Shown: in pieces, positions 22,632 through 36,481 of the stretch
Layout: each line of letters starts with the position of its first letter
Numbering within the stretch: position 1 is the stretch's first letter
DNA from: Echinometra lucunter
Lineage: Eukaryota; Echinodermata; Echinoidea; Camarodonta; Echinometridae
DNA: 64,000 nucleotides
Reading direction: 5' to 3'
NCBI GenBank assembly: GCA_029962745.1
Contig: CM057152.1
Location: 23,021,176 to 23,085,175, forward strand
The notes under the pieces: model-generated
What the model was told of the DNA's origin: nothing
The model's input: only the letters and a program-made list of their open reading frames with translations
Database searches by the model: none
Made by a program: the position numbers and the translations under genes

Positions 22632-24839
22632 CGACGAGAAGGTTCCATTGAATGAATCGAGGGAGGAGGAGGCGGAGAAGAAGGGGGAGGTATAAGTGAG
22701 GAAGCTGCATTAGCCTAGTTACAACAAGGGAGTGTAGATAGCTATCACTGGGTCAGAGATTACCATTATATGGGTTTTCATGTCAAGCAAACGTTGCATG
22801 CTTGCATGGCAACGGCACATACTCAAAATTGACGTTGGCGTTCTGGATGCAATATCAATTGAGCTTCAGTATGTGGAGTGTTACCTGTCTGCCCTACTTT
22901 TGTAAATGGCTTAAAGTAAGCGGTGAGAAGGCAGATTTTATTTTATTAAGAGGTCATAGAAAATACATCCTCTATAGACTCATTGACCTGGATTCATGAA
23001 AGACGTTTATTTCAAACCATTGTTTATGTACATGAAATAGGCTTAAATAGGGGTGAGTGTATAAAAGCGCATTACTGCATGCTGGTTAGACAAAAGGACA
23101 TGCACATTTTTAGGCTTTTGGAGATTTAAACCATATTTCAGATTAGAACCATGGTAAAGAACAAAAACAAAAACCTCTTTTGTGAATTGTGCCCAATACT
23201 TGTGATGGTATAGATTGTAAAGAAGTGTCTCCACATCCTGACCAAAAGTTATAAAAAGGTGTGAGGCCTATACATGTATGTGATGTACTTACATGTAATT
23301 GTATTGAATAGAGTAAATGGATGGTATTTTTGTAAAAGAAAAAAAAAGTAATATAAGAATGATTTTTATAATCATAGAAATTCAATATTTTGACTAAAAT
23401 TAAACCTTTCTTGGTAGAATATGCTTTATTTCCATTATCATTATTTATCATGATCCCAGGGGTATTGTGTGATGCTATCATGCTATTGTTTACATATCTA
23501 ATGCAGATGTTAAACAATTCTCTGACCAAAAGCTATCCATTCCAGCTATATTTGGCTTATCTTAGACCATCAGTTGGGTGGACATCACTGACCACTGTCA
23601 AGAATGACTAACAGGTCACCTCTGCAGAACCTGCTCAGTGCAACCACCTGCGTATAAAGACCCATTTGTGATGTAGGGAATGGTTAAAGGATGAACATAG
23701 AATGAAAACAAACCAAATAGCTGAGCTGAAGAGTTTGAAAATGTTATTGGGAGGAATCTCTTTGTCATTGGTCAGCATAAGATATCTACCAAAAATACTT
23801 TTTTTTTTTTTTAATATGACACTCATACCTAATTCCACCACCCCCCCCCCCACCTTCCCCACCCCTAATCTCTCAATTTTTAGAGATACGTAACCTTGAC
23901 ACATTTTAAACATCTCTTATCTGGCTCTTTTCTTTTATCTGTCTTTTAATCTCATTTGCCCTTTGAAGAAGCGGCACCAAAACTTGCCAAATATATCACT
24001 GTGAACTACTTAGCTTGCATCCATTCACTGTCTACACGACTTCACAGCTTGAAGCTCATGTGCAATTTTGTTGGTAAAAAAAAGAAAATTGGCATTAATT
24101 TGATTAAATATAGTCTCACATTCTGTGCCGTGCAGAAATAGATGTCCTGTGTGAGATCATATGATATTCCATTCCTGATTTCTGGCAAATTTTAGTGTAA
24201 ATATGTGAAATGATCACAATGTTGTCGCTACACTCAGCCCTCTGCTAGGGCCCTTGCACATCAACCACTCTCGATACAATGATCCCAGCATTTCATTACA
24301 CTTTTTGCATAAACACAACTCTCATCAGTTTTACTTGTGTGCGCATACAGGCACTTTGTGATTTTACATTGCTGACCCGAGATCAAAAATATTTTTTCCC
24401 CTTTCATTTCGTTGTCGATTAAGAACCGGCGAATCCGTGCGCCGTGGGCAGAAACGTTATATGGAGGAAAACGCATTCATAGATATAGGTGTTCTAAAAT
24501 AAGAGAATTTGCTTTCTTTGCATAATTTCATGTATCAATATATACATTTAAAGATAGCTTAAGACTTTATTTTATGATGGTGTATATTACCATGTACATT
24601 AGTACAGGATAAGGAAGCACTGGCCATTCAAACATGATTCGACGGTTTGTGAAAACATTTTCTCCAACGTCCATATCTGCACGCATACGCAGATTCGTCA
24701 GTACGTAAAAACGACGATTTGTTAAATATTTAACTTGAGGAGGAAAAAAGTTCACAGCATCTTATTTCTGGTTGCAGCTTGCTATTGACTAGCTAAAAGC
24801 AAATAGTTTTTGAAGGCCTACCAAAAGTGTACATAACCT

Positions 24840-25292
24840 TTAAAGGGGGTACCCAATGCTGAAACAATGTTAGCTCATTTAAAAGAGCATGATTCCATCA
24901 GCAGAAAATCATCTGCCTAAAGTTTTTTGAAAAGCTGTGTTGCCAAGGAAACCCCAAAATGTGGTAAGATTTAGGGACATTTTTGACCCCTCAGCTGTGA
25001 CCCAGTTTCAACTGGGTAGCCACTTTTACGTCAAAATGACGTCAAAGTGGGTACCTTGTACATATTGTACAGTCTAGCGTGCAGCACAACTGCAATGCGC
25101 GAAGCTGGGTACCCACTTTTACGTCATACCTTATACTCAAATTTTTTGGTCAGCTCTTGACTTTTTATGAGAAAATTAGCCAAAATGAATTGATTTCGAT
25201 TGAAAATCATCATATTTTTAATGTAAGTTTTCTTAGAATTCTATTCTCGATCATATATCAAAAAAATGTTTACCATTGTGTAATCACTTTAA
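24840..25292 (+). mobile_element. TTAA-flanked element family Q, copy 2 (block A)
   Basis: TTAA edges and the same AGGGGGTACCC ... AATCACT termini as at 18436 are present. It is 453 bp, lacking about 30 bp of the interior seen in copy 1 (the segment around 18653-18690). The 99-codon frame inside is not a gene. Confidence 0.65.
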
Positions 25293-26825
25293 GCTCCATT
25301 CATCTCATGTTGCCAGCTGGTATTGGATCTAATACTCAGTCACTAAGGGATTTCATACTCAATGCCTCACAGATATGAACAGCGGGAAAAATGAATTGTT
25401 TATTATGAGAGATAAAATTTAATTAACACATAGAGTAGACCTCTTAGTAACCAACCATTGAATTCATATTGTCACTACACATAATAGATAAATCATAAAT
25501 GACATTTAGACTCTCTCTGACATTTAGAAAACCCTCATTCATTTTGACCTAGCGGTGTCGTTAAATTTTACGTACATCACACGCCCCCTCTTGTAGTTGT
25601 AGGACAATACAAAACATGTGCGAATGACAGAATGCAATTTTGACTGTTTTGATGCAGTTCTCTAATGAAATAACGTACCTGTTGCACCTGTTCTTTTCAG
25701 GCTGCAGTGTGATATGAAAAATTCTTTTACTCGAGATATTCTTTTTAATTGAAATTTTAGGGTTGGGTGCCCTTTTTGCATAAGAAAATTTAGATTGGTC
25801 ACCATAATCATTTGGAATTAAAACATGTGTGAGTTCATACTGTCATGAGTGCAGTAATTTTTCTAAAATATGACTACTTAAATTACATAATCATGACTGA
25901 CATATTTGGAATAACAAATGACCCATAGATAATTTTTTTTCAAAACTAGCAGTTTATTTGATTCTACCCAAAGTCTGTTTTAGTTTATGTATTCCAAGAC
26001 TAGTTCTGTGTTTTTATAACCATTATGTTCATGGACCTTCATATTTTTGGCTCAAAGAAATTGTTTTTAGAGGATCAAATTCATTTGAGTTTGTACATAT
26101 CAGTGTTTGCCATTATTTTCTCCTCATTTAAGGTATTGTTTGCTAATAATTTTCATGAGATCTTAATGGTATCGAGGCAAATACTGATTTTATTGTTATA
26201 TTGTAACACATCACAGATTTTCATTCTGTTAAGGTAATTTGTTTGCCATTTTATGTGGTGTATGGTACTTTAGGAAGGAAACAACTTCTGAAAATGAAGT
26301 AAAAAATAAGATAAAGCCCTGTTAGATTGGAACTAAAAGAAACTAACAATGTCTTTCATCTGTTACCATTGGGAGGCTATGGTGAGCATTCCAAGGGAAG
26401 GTACAACGATAGGTCGTGTATAATGGCAAGCACGTGATGGTTGGGGCTCTTTACAGGTGCTAAACTCAGAGACTCGAGCATCCGCCAATAGACACTTGTG
26501 CACCTGTTTGCTGCAATAATCGATGGCTACACTCTCTAAAAGCTTTCCATCGCCATTCATACCTCTGAAACGATGGAGGAAGCGTAACGGAAAGAGAGAT
26601 CACACTTGAGCTTCCTCTTCTGCGTTCCCTTCCCTCTTTCCCCTAATCATCTTATATTTATCTCTTGGTATCTCATTCTTTACCCCATGTCTCTCAGGGA
26701 GATGATCTGATTTCTCTTAGATTTTAATGGCTATGTATTCTTTATACATCAAATTCTATTATTTACATTGCTCTTTTCTTGTTTAATTTTTACTCCATTC
26801 GGCTGCATTACTCTTCTTTTTCCTT

Positions 26826-27000
26826 CAGGAACGGATCCAGGGGGTGGCCGAATCGGCCACAACCCCCCCTTTTAAACCTTTATTTTACTTATCAGCGAGA
26901 ATATATGAGGGTAAAGTACACCTGAAAATGCCAAGGACCCTTTTTTTATAGCAGATTGCCCCCCCCCCCTCCCCTTTGAAAAAGTCTGGATCCAGCCCTG
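26826..27000. mobile_element. Short MITE with GGATCCAG ends (block A)
   Basis: The left end CAGGAACGGATCCAGG and the right end (reverse complement CAGGGCTGGATCCAGA) form an approximately 16-bp imperfect inverted repeat enclosing 175 bp with poly-C runs. The block B copy is at 36012-36190. Confidence 0.65.
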
Positions 27001-27291
27001 TTCTTATTTTCTTCTTCTCCTTTGTTCGTCATTCTTATTCTCTCTCCTCTCTGTACCCCTTCCCATTCTTTCTAATTTTCTGTTCTCTTTTTAAGTCTTT
27101 TCTCTTTTTAAGTCTTTTCTCATCCTTATTTCAAGTATAGCTTCATTTGTACTCTCTTCATTTAATTTACTACTGTATATCCTCTGCTTTCATACCTACC
27201 ATCTATCACTGCATCACTTGTATTCTCATTCCTTTTCCCTATCCCCTTCCTCATTTCCCCCTTTCTATCTCTGCCCCCCCCCCCCCCCCCC

Positions 27292-27740
27292 GGATTCCCA
27301 CATCTCACCAGGTACTTCTCCACCCCCTCCCTCCACTCTCTCACTCTATCCCCCTTTCTATCTCTGCCCCCCTCAAGATTCCCCATCTCACCAGGTACTT
27401 CTCCACCCCCTCTCTCTCTCGCCTCTATCCTCCTCTCTCTATCTCTGCCCCTCCCCCAGGATTCCCACATCACACCAGGTACTTCTCCACCCCCCTCCAC
27501 TCTATCGCACTTTATCCCCCTCTCTATCTTTGTCCCCTCAAGATTCCCCATCTCACCAAGTACTTCTCCTCCACTCCCTCTCCCCCCCCCCTCTCTCTCT
27601 GTCTCTATCTCTGCCCCCTCAGGATTCCCATCTCACCAGGTACTTCTTTTCAACCCCCCCCCCTCACTCTTTCTGCGTCTCTATCGCTGTGCCCCCCTTA
27701 AGATTCCCCATCTCACCAGGTACTTCTCCATCCCTCCTCT
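27292..27740. repeat. 82-bp minisatellite, about six units (block A)
   Basis: Units begin with GATTCCCCATCTCACCAGGT at about 27292, 27375, 27458, 27540, 27621 and 27700 (spacings 79-83). Each is followed by TACTTCTCC and a pyrimidine tract ending CTATCTCTGCCCC. A degenerate relic (GGGATTCCTCCACCTTAACG) sits at 27859. The Pro/Ser/Leu-rich frames across it are artefacts. Confidence 0.9.
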
Positions 27741-28180
27741 CCCCCATCTCTCTTTCTCTTTCTCTCTTTCTCTCCCCAACCACTGTCTCCCTCTCCCTCT
27801 GTCCATCTCTTCCCCTCTCTCTCCCTCTCTCTCTCTCTCTCTCTCCTCTCTCCCCCCTCGGGATTCCTCCACCTTAACGGGTACTTACTATTGGCTACTA
27901 TGGTTTAATAAAGGTCTTAAGAGTTCCTCCAAGAATCCAAATGCTCTCGGCCTTTATGGACCTCGCTTCATGCCTGAAGAGGACTTTAGCTAGCATGAGA
28001 TGAATGATCATCAGGGTTTAAAGCCCTTATCCATGTGAACTTGAAAGCAAACGTGGAATTCCTTAAAAACACCTGCAGGAGTAAGACATTTAGTGAGGTG
28101 CCTTGGCAGTGCCAACGAAAGCCATCATAAAGCGCAATCTAATATCGCAATCTAATATCATAATTTAACATCACTACATA

Positions 28181-28680
28181 NNNNNNNNNNNNNNNNNNNN
28201 NNNNNNNNNNNNNNNNNNNNNNNNNNNNNNNNNNNNNNNNNNNNNNNNNNNNNNNNNNNNNNNNNNNNNNNNNNNNNNNNNNNNNNNNNNNNNNNNNNNN
28301 NNNNNNNNNNNNNNNNNNNNNNNNNNNNNNNNNNNNNNNNNNNNNNNNNNNNNNNNNNNNNNNNNNNNNNNNNNNNNNNNNNNNNNNNNNNNNNNNNNNN
28401 NNNNNNNNNNNNNNNNNNNNNNNNNNNNNNNNNNNNNNNNNNNNNNNNNNNNNNNNNNNNNNNNNNNNNNNNNNNNNNNNNNNNNNNNNNNNNNNNNNNN
28501 NNNNNNNNNNNNNNNNNNNNNNNNNNNNNNNNNNNNNNNNNNNNNNNNNNNNNNNNNNNNNNNNNNNNNNNNNNNNNNNNNNNNNNNNNNNNNNNNNNNN
28601 NNNNNNNNNNNNNNNNNNNNNNNNNNNNNNNNNNNNNNNNNNNNNNNNNNNNNNNNNNNNNNNNNNNNNNNNNNNNNNNN
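28181..28680. other. Assembly gap, 500 N
   Basis: There are exactly 500 unknown bases. The round length suggests a placeholder. The sequences on either side overlap by 8.7 kb, so the true gap is probably negative. Confidence 0.95.
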
Positions 28681-30366
28681 CCGCCGCGTCGCTGCTGCAG
28701 CGGCACGACCGCTTGGAATTTGCAGGATGTTTCCGTAAGGCGCGATGATGAGTTACCTTCCTCGTCATTTGTAATTTCAAACATGGGCTGCTTGCAGTGT
28801 CTCTTTCATGCTTGCGGGCTTAGGAGTGCATGGTAACCAAGAAGGGAAGAGAATTTATACTTGTAGCTGATTAATCAATTGATGCTGTTCAGTCAGTCCA
28901 TGGTAGTACATTGTTTCTTATGATCATGGTACTGCTAATAATAGCAGCAGCTTGTTGTGTTTCAGTTTGCAGTGTCTCCAAATAGAGATTTTAGATTTTA
29001 TCAGCATTTATGCAAGCCTTTTACCAGATCACAGCCCATTTCTTTTGATAGATCCCTTATGCAGGCATTTGGTAATTTTCAGATTAAGTAGAATGTGCTT
29101 ATAGTGTGACATAAGCATCAGGTGCCATCGATAGATTGTGCTTTAATGTTATGTAAGCTATACAAAAATTAACAAGATACAAACATAAAACCAAAAGCTC
29201 TCGAAAAGAAATAAATTTTTATTGACATGTTGATTCTATATCATTTTCTCATTGCATAAACCTTCGACATGTAATTGTATATTGTACGCGCTCTATTTAC
29301 TTCTCACAGCCAATAGAAACAATATGAAAAGCAGTTTTAGCCAAGGCAAGAGACATAATGGAGCACATGAAATCATATTGTCTCCAACATTTGACTGCAT
29401 AATTCACTTTAATTGCCCTAACTTAATTCCGTATTCTCATATAGATTTTTCAGTGATCAATAAAATTTGCTTGATTGCCTGTTGTGTCATCTTCAGTTGG
29501 CATGGGTCCATTCCTGGCTGACTGTTAGCTAATACAAACAAGAAAAGACATCAGCATACAAACCATGCAGTTCTCAATTTTGCCTAAGACTTCTTTGTTG
29601 ACTTTTCAGATAATGGATTCATTTTATGCTTCTTTTTTTTTTTTTCTTGTTATCCATTTTACATTGTGTTTTACATATTGTCTGACTCACATATCAGCTT
29701 ACTACAGGTTTTGAAGGAATGGTAGATTTTTCATATGGTGAAGGGGGGGGGGGGGCTAGTAGTAAAAAAAAAAGATTACAGATAGATAAATAATTTGATT
29801 TAGCAGTGGTTGTGATTGGTTAAACTGTAGTAACCTGGCATTCTACTAGGTGGGTTTTTTTTTGTGTTATTGTTTATTTATTGACACTTGACCATTAATA
29901 ACTCAAAATATGTAACTGGTATCAAACTGAGGTTTTTACATTGTAAAGTTGAAAGGATGCAAAATCTATTTGTAATAAGTTTTATATAAATATTTGATAT
30001 TCTTGAAATAATGCCCTGAATATTTAATTAGACTTTCACTTTGTAAAGTTCAAGACCACAAAATCTGTGTGTATCAATGATAAATTCATAACCCCAGTGT
30101 GCATTACATTTGTCATTTCCGCCAAACTCATGCTATTCATTTCACTATAAGGATTCATGTTGCTGTATTGAAAGAGGTCCTCAAGAAATTTAAGCTGCAA
30201 TGCACAATGGCAATTGTTGTGATCTGAGTTAATTACTGTTTACTGCTACACATGTTCGTATTTACACAATGCATTGTGGACTCTTGACAACTGAAAACTA
30301 CCTTATGCCACATATTAGCAGTTCCATTTAGAAACAAAAAGCAAGTCAAGTACATGAGAGAGAGAG

Positions 30367-30607
30367 GGCATGGTGGCTCAATTGATAGAGCGTCCGCCTC
30401 ATGAATGGGAGGTCGTGGGTTCGATCCCCGGCGAGTCATACCAAAGACTTACAAAAATGGGACATTCTGCCTTCTAGCTAGGCACTCGGCATATATGAGT
30501 GGAGAAGGGTAATAATAACAAATTATGTTACGCAGGGTCTGCTGGAAGATAAGCTGGTAGCTAAAGTGGTTACCCTGGGTAAATAAGAGTTATTATTATT
30601 ATTATTA
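30367..30607 (+). mobile_element. tRNA-derived SINE family 1 (block B copy)
   Basis: This is the counterpart of 21160-21401 with the same insertion point in a GA microsatellite. It differs by a single missing C just after the B box (CCCCGGCGAG versus CCCCGGCCGAG), a change typical of either a sequencing slip or an allele. Confidence 0.9.
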
Positions 30608-31395
30608 GGGAGAGAGAGAGAGAAAGAGAGAGAGAGTGAAAGTGAGAGAGATGAAATAGCACTAGAGGAATAACTATGAGAAATTACAAAGAAAAAAACA
30701 AAACATCAAAAAGAAACATCTAGATTCTCCAGAACTTCATTACCCAGAATATTTCATTCTGGGTAATACAATATTGTGCTTCCTTTTTTGCTTTGTATAG
30801 TCTCCTGAATACCACAATGTAGCCTATGATGAAAACACTCTCATTTACGTGATGAGAATTCTCTCCTACTCGTTCTCTGGTCATTTTTTTTTTTTTCTAT
30901 CAGCCCATCTCACCCAATCAATTCCCCCCTGACAATACACGTAAAAACCCCTGGGGATAAATGGCACCCAATTATACAGCCCAAGTAAAGAATGGGCTGA
31001 TTGAGACAGATGTAGAAACGACTTCCAATTTATCTGTATTCAGGTCAAGCTAACGCTAAGACAATAACTCTTCTCCCATGATTATTATGGATGTCCTCTT
31101 CATTTTGTATCAATGGTTTATGCTGAGTTCATTTTGATATCCTCTCCTTCCCTCTTTCTTTATTCTCTATCTCTCCTTCGTTTCTCTTCTTCTTCATCCT
31201 CCACTTTCTATGCATCTTACATACCCTTTCTTTATATTGCTCTCTTCATGTCTTTCTCTCTTGCACTAGTGCTTTCTTTTTCTTTTTCTTTAATTTTAAC
31301 TTTCCTCCTTTTCATCTTTCTCCATTGTTTTTGTTTGTTTTTTAAAATCAATTCATAAGTTCTGGTTTCTTTATTTCATGCTTTCCATCCCATAA

Positions 31396-31399
<4 letters not shown>

Positions 31400-31430
<31 letters not shown>

Positions 31431-31660
31431 CTCTTGCTCTTGGCCCTTTCTCATTCTTTCCTCTTTTTTTCTCTTTTGTTTTTAAAGCTCTGTTTTTTCA
31501 GTTTGTCTCTCTTTCTCTCTTGCTTTCACTCTTCTTCTTGCTTTCTCCCTCTCTCTTTCTTTTCCCTTCTCTCTTTTCCCTTTTATTCGTGTTCCTCTCT
31601 CTTTCTTTCCTGCTCTCTGTGTCCCTCTCTCTATCCCCTTTTCTATCCTATCACTCTGCC
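31400..31660. repeat. CT microsatellite and pyrimidine-rich tract (block B)
   Basis: This is the counterpart of 22200-22470, with several small indels and substitutions relative to it. Confidence 0.9.
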
Positions 31661-34031
31661 GTCTTGCCCTCCCGCCATTTCCTTGTCACCTTTCCCGGAA
31701 CCCTTGGTCCTTCCAGTAATTGTTTATCGGAAAGGCAACTGACCGCTAGACACTGAACAGCCTTTATTGTTTTCATCCCAGTTGATTTTATAAGAACTAC
31801 ACGAAGAAGAAAGAAGAAGAAGAAGAAGCGACGAGAAGGTTCCATGAATGAATCGAGGGAGGTAGGAGGCGGAGAAGAAGGGGGAGGTATAAGTGCGGAG
31901 AAGCTGCATTAGCCCTAGGTTACAACAGGGAGTGTAGGATAGCTATCACTGGGTCAGAGAGTACCATTATATGGGTTTTCATGTCAAGCAAACGTTGCAT
32001 GCTTGCATGGCAACGGCACATACTCAAAATTGACGTTGCGTTCTGGATGCAATATCAATTGAGCTTCAGTATGTGGAGTGTTACCTGTCTGCCCTACTTT
32101 TGTAAATGGCTTAAAGTAAGCGGTGAGAAGGCAGATTTTATTTTATTAAGAGGTCATAGAAAATACATCCTCTATAGACTCATTGACCTGGATTCATGAA
32201 GACGTTATATTTCAAACCATTGTTTATGTACATGAAATAGGCTTAAATAGGGGTGAGTGTATAAAAGCGCATTACGCATGCTGGTTAGACAAAAGGACAT
32301 GCACATTTTAGGCTTTTGGAGATTTAAACCATATTTCAGATTAGAACCATGGTAAAGAACAAAAACAAAAACCTCTTTTGTGAATTGTGCCCAATACTTG
32401 TGATGGTATAGATTGTAAGAAGTGTCTCCACATCCTGACCAAAAGTTATAAAAAGGTGTGAGGCCTATACATGTATGTGATGTACTTACATGTAATTGTA
32501 TTGAATAGAGTAAATGGATGGTATTTTTGTAAAAGAAAAAAAAAGTAATATAAGAATGATTTTTATAATCATAGAAATTCAATATTTTGACTAAAATTAA
32601 ACCTTTCTTGGTAGAATATGCTTATTTCCATTATCATTATTTATCATGATCCCAGGGGTATTGTGTGATGCTATCATGCTATTGTTACATATCTAATGCA
32701 GATGTTAACAATTCTCTGACCAAAAGCTATCCATTCCAGCTATATTTGGCTTATCTTAGACCATCAGTTGGGTGGACATCACTGACCACTGTCAAGAATG
32801 ACTAACAGGTCACCTCTGCAGAACCTGCTCAGTGCAACCACCTGCGTATAAAGACCCATTTGTGATGTAGGGAATGGTTAAAGGATGAACATAGAATGAA
32901 AACAAACCAAATAGCTGAGCTGAAGAGTTTGAAAATGTTATTGGGAGGAATCTCTTTGTCATTGGTCAGCATAAGATATCTACCAAAAATACTTTTTTTT
33001 TTTTTAATATGACACTCATACCTAATTCCACCACCCCCCCCCCCACCTTCCCCACCCCTAATCTCTCAATTTTAGAGATACGTAACCTTGACACATTTTA
33101 AACATCTCTTATCTGGCTCTTTTCTTTTATCTGTCTTTTAATCTCATTTGCCCTTTGAAGAAGCGGCACCAAAACTTGCCAAATATATCACTGTGAACTA
33201 CTTAGCTTGCATCCATTCACTGTCTACACGACTTCACAGCTTGAAGCTCATGTGCAATTTTGTTGGTAAAAAAAAGAAAATTGGCATTAATTTGATTAAA
33301 TATAGTCTCACATTCTGTGCCGTGCAGAAATAGATGTCCTGTGTGAGATCATATGATATTCCATTCCTGATTTCTGGCAAATTTTAGTGTAAATATGTGA
33401 ATGATCACAATGTTGTCGCTACACTCAGCCCTCTGCTAGGGCCCTTGCACATCAACCACTCTCGATACAATGATCCCAGCATTTCATTACACTTTTTGCA
33501 TAAACACAACTCTCATCAGTTTTACTTGTGTGCGCATACAGGCACTTTGTGATTTTACATTGCTGACCCGAGATCAAAAATATTTTTTTCCCCTTTCATT
33601 TCGTTGTCGATTAAGAACCGGCGAATCCGTGCGCCGTGGGCAGAAAACGTTATATGGAGGAAAACGCATTCATAGATATAGGTGTTCTAAAATAAGAGAA
33701 TTCTGCTTTCTTTGCATAATTTCATGTATCAATATATACATTTAAAGATAGCTTAAGACTTTATTTTATGATGGTGTATATTACCATGTACATTAGTACA
33801 GGATAAGGAAGCACTGGCCATTCAAACATGATTCGACGTTTGTGAAAACATTTTCTCCAACGTCCATATCTGCACGCATACGCAGATTCGTCAGTACGTA
33901 AAAACGACGATTTGTTAAATATTTAACTTGAGGAGGAAAAAAGTTCACAGCATCTTATTTCTGGTTGCAGCTTGCTATTGACTAGCTAAAGCAAATAGTT
34001 TTTGAAGGCCTACCAAAAGTGTACATAACCT

Positions 34032-34484
34032 TTAAAGGGGGTACCCAATGCTGAAACAATGTTAGCTCATTTAAAAGAGCATGATTCCATCAGCAGAAAA
34101 TCATCTGCCTAAAGTTTTTTGAAAAGCTGTGTTGCCAAGGAAACCCCAAAATGTGGTAAGATTTAGGGACATTTTTTGACCCCTCAGCTGTGACCCAGTT
34201 TCAACTGGGTAGCCACTTTACGTCAAAATGACGTCAAAGTGGGTACCTTGTACATATTGTACAGTCTAGCGTGCAGCACAACTGCAATGCGCGAAGCTGG
34301 GTACCCACTTTTACGTCATACCTTATACTCAAATTTTTTGGTCAGCTCTTGACTTTTTATGAGAAAATTAGCCAAAATGAATTGATTTCGATTGAAAATC
34401 ATCATATTTTTAATGTAAGTTTTCTTAGAATTCTATTCTCGATCATATATCAAAAAAATGTTTACCATTGTGTAATCACTTTAA
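34032..34484 (+). mobile_element. TTAA-flanked element family Q (block B counterpart of copy 2)
   Basis: It has the same length (453 bp) and termini as 24840-25292, with TTAA at 34032-34035 and 34481-34484. It is not an independent insertion if the blocks are a contig overlap. Confidence 0.65.
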
Positions 34485-36011
34485 GCTCCATTCATCTCAT
34501 GTTGCCAGCTGGTATTGGATCTAATACTCAGTCACTAAGGGATTTCATACTCAATGCCTCACAGATATGAACAGCGGGAAAAATGAATTGTTTATTATGA
34601 GAGATAAAATTTAATTAACACATAGAGTAGACCTCTTAGTAACCAACCATTGAATTCATATTGTCACTACACATAATAGATTAAATCATAAATGACATTT
34701 AGACTCTCTCTGACATTTAGAAAACCCTCATTCATTTTGACCTAGCGGTGTCGTTAAATTTTACGTACATCACACGCCCCCTCTTGTAGTTGTAGGACAA
34801 TACAAAACATGTGCGAATGACAGAATGCAATTTTGACTGTTTTGATGCAGTTCTCTAATGAAATAACGTACCTGTTGCACCTGTTCTTTTCAGGCTGCAG
34901 TGTGATATGAAAAATTCTTTTACTCGAGATATTCTTTTTAATTGAAATTTTAGGGTTGGGTGCCCTTTTTGCATAAGAAAATTTAGATTGGTCACCATAA
35001 TCATTTGGAATTAAACATGTGTGAGTTCATACTGTCATGAGTGCAGTAATTTTTCTAAAATATGACTACTTAAATTACATAATCATGACTGACATATTTG
35101 GAATAACAAATGACCCATAGATAATTTTTTTTCAAAACTAGCAGTTTATTTGATTCTACCCAAAGTCTGTTTTAGTTTATGTATTCCAAGACTAGTTCTG
35201 TGTTTTTATAACCATTATGTTCATGGACCTTCATATTTTTGGCTCAAAGAAATTGTTTTTAGAGGATCAAATTCATTTGAGTTGTACATATCAGTGTTTG
35301 CCATTATTTTCCTCATTTTAAGGTATTGTTTGCTAATAATTTTCATGAGATCTTAATGGTATCGAGGCAAATACTGATTTTATTGTTATATTGTAACACA
35401 TCACAGATTTTCATTCTGTTAAGGTAATTTGTTGCCATTTTATGTGGTGTATGGTACTTTAGGAAGGAAACAACTTCTGAAAATGAAGTAAAAAATAAGA
35501 TAAAGCCCTGTTAGATTGGACTAAAAGAAACTAACAATGTCTTTCAATCTGTTACCATTGTGATGCTATGGTGAGCATTCCAAGGGAAGGTACAACGATA
35601 GGTCGTGTATAATGGCAAGCACGTGGATGGTTGGGGCTCTTTACAGTGCTAAACTCAGAGACTCGAGCATCCGCCAATAGACACTTGTGCACCTGTTTGC
35701 TGCAATAATCGATGGCTACACTCTCTAAAGCTTTCCATCGCCATTCATCCTCTGAAACGATGGAGGAAGCGTAACGGAAAGAGAGATCACACTTGAGCTT
35801 CCTCTTCTGCTTCCCTTCCCTCTTTCCCCTAATCATCTTATATTTATCTCTTGGTATCTCATTCTTTACCCCATGTCTCTCAGGGAGATGATCTGATTTC
35901 TCTTAGATTTTAATGGCTATGTATTCTTTATACATCAAATTCTATTATTTACATTGCTCTTTTCTTGTTTAATTTTTACTCCATTCGGCTGCATTACTCT
36001 TCTTTTTCCTT

Positions 36012-36190
36012 CAGGAACGGATCCAGGGGGTGGCCGAATCGGCCACAACCCCCCCCTTTTAAACCTTTATATTTACTTATCAGCGAGAATATATGAGGGT
36101 AAAGTACACCTGAAAATGCCAAGGACCCTTTTTTTATAGCAGATTGCCCCCCACCCCCCTCCCCTTTGAAAAAGTCTGGATCCAGCCCTG
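36012..36190. mobile_element. Short MITE with GGATCCAG ends (block B)
   Basis: Counterpart of 26826-27000; it differs in poly-C lengths and a few single-base changes. Confidence 0.65.
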
Positions 36191-36481
36191 TTCTTATTTT
36201 CTTCTTCTCCTTTGTTCGTCATTCTTATTCTCTCTCCTCTCTGTACCCCTTCCCATTCTTTCTAATTTTCTGTTCTCTTTTTAAGTCTTTTCTCTTTTAA
36301 GTCTTTTCTCATCCTTATTTCAAGTATAGCTTCATTTGTACTCTCTTCATTTAATTTACTACTGTATATCCTCTGCTTTCATACCTACCATCTATCACTG
36401 CATCACTTGTATTCTCATTCCTTTTCCCTATCCCCTTCCTCATTTCCCCCTTTCTATCTCTGCCCCCCCCCCCCCCCCCCC

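Larger units (their letters stand above)
19472..28180. repeat. 8.7-kb block A (end of left contig), repeated at 28681-37374
   Basis: The sequence from 19472 to the first N matches 28681-37374 in order, orientation and content, including two SINE copies, two family Q elements, the CT tracts and the 82-bp minisatellite. Differences are sparse: mainly single-base indels in short runs, some substitutions (for example around 22040-22090 versus 31240-31290) and minisatellite length changes. Long stretches, such as 20043-20312 versus 29252-29521, appear identical. The block ends exactly at the gap, as expected for an unmerged contig overlap. It holds no supported gene. Confidence 0.95.

Noticed and set aside
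27147..27877. Pro/Ser/Leu-rich frames of 184-219 codons (also 36336-37072)
   Set aside because: They are produced by the 82-bp pyrimidine-rich minisatellite and CT tracts.
28139..28784. Open frames of more than 200 codons across the gap
   Set aside because: Almost entirely unknown bases; not a reading frame at all.
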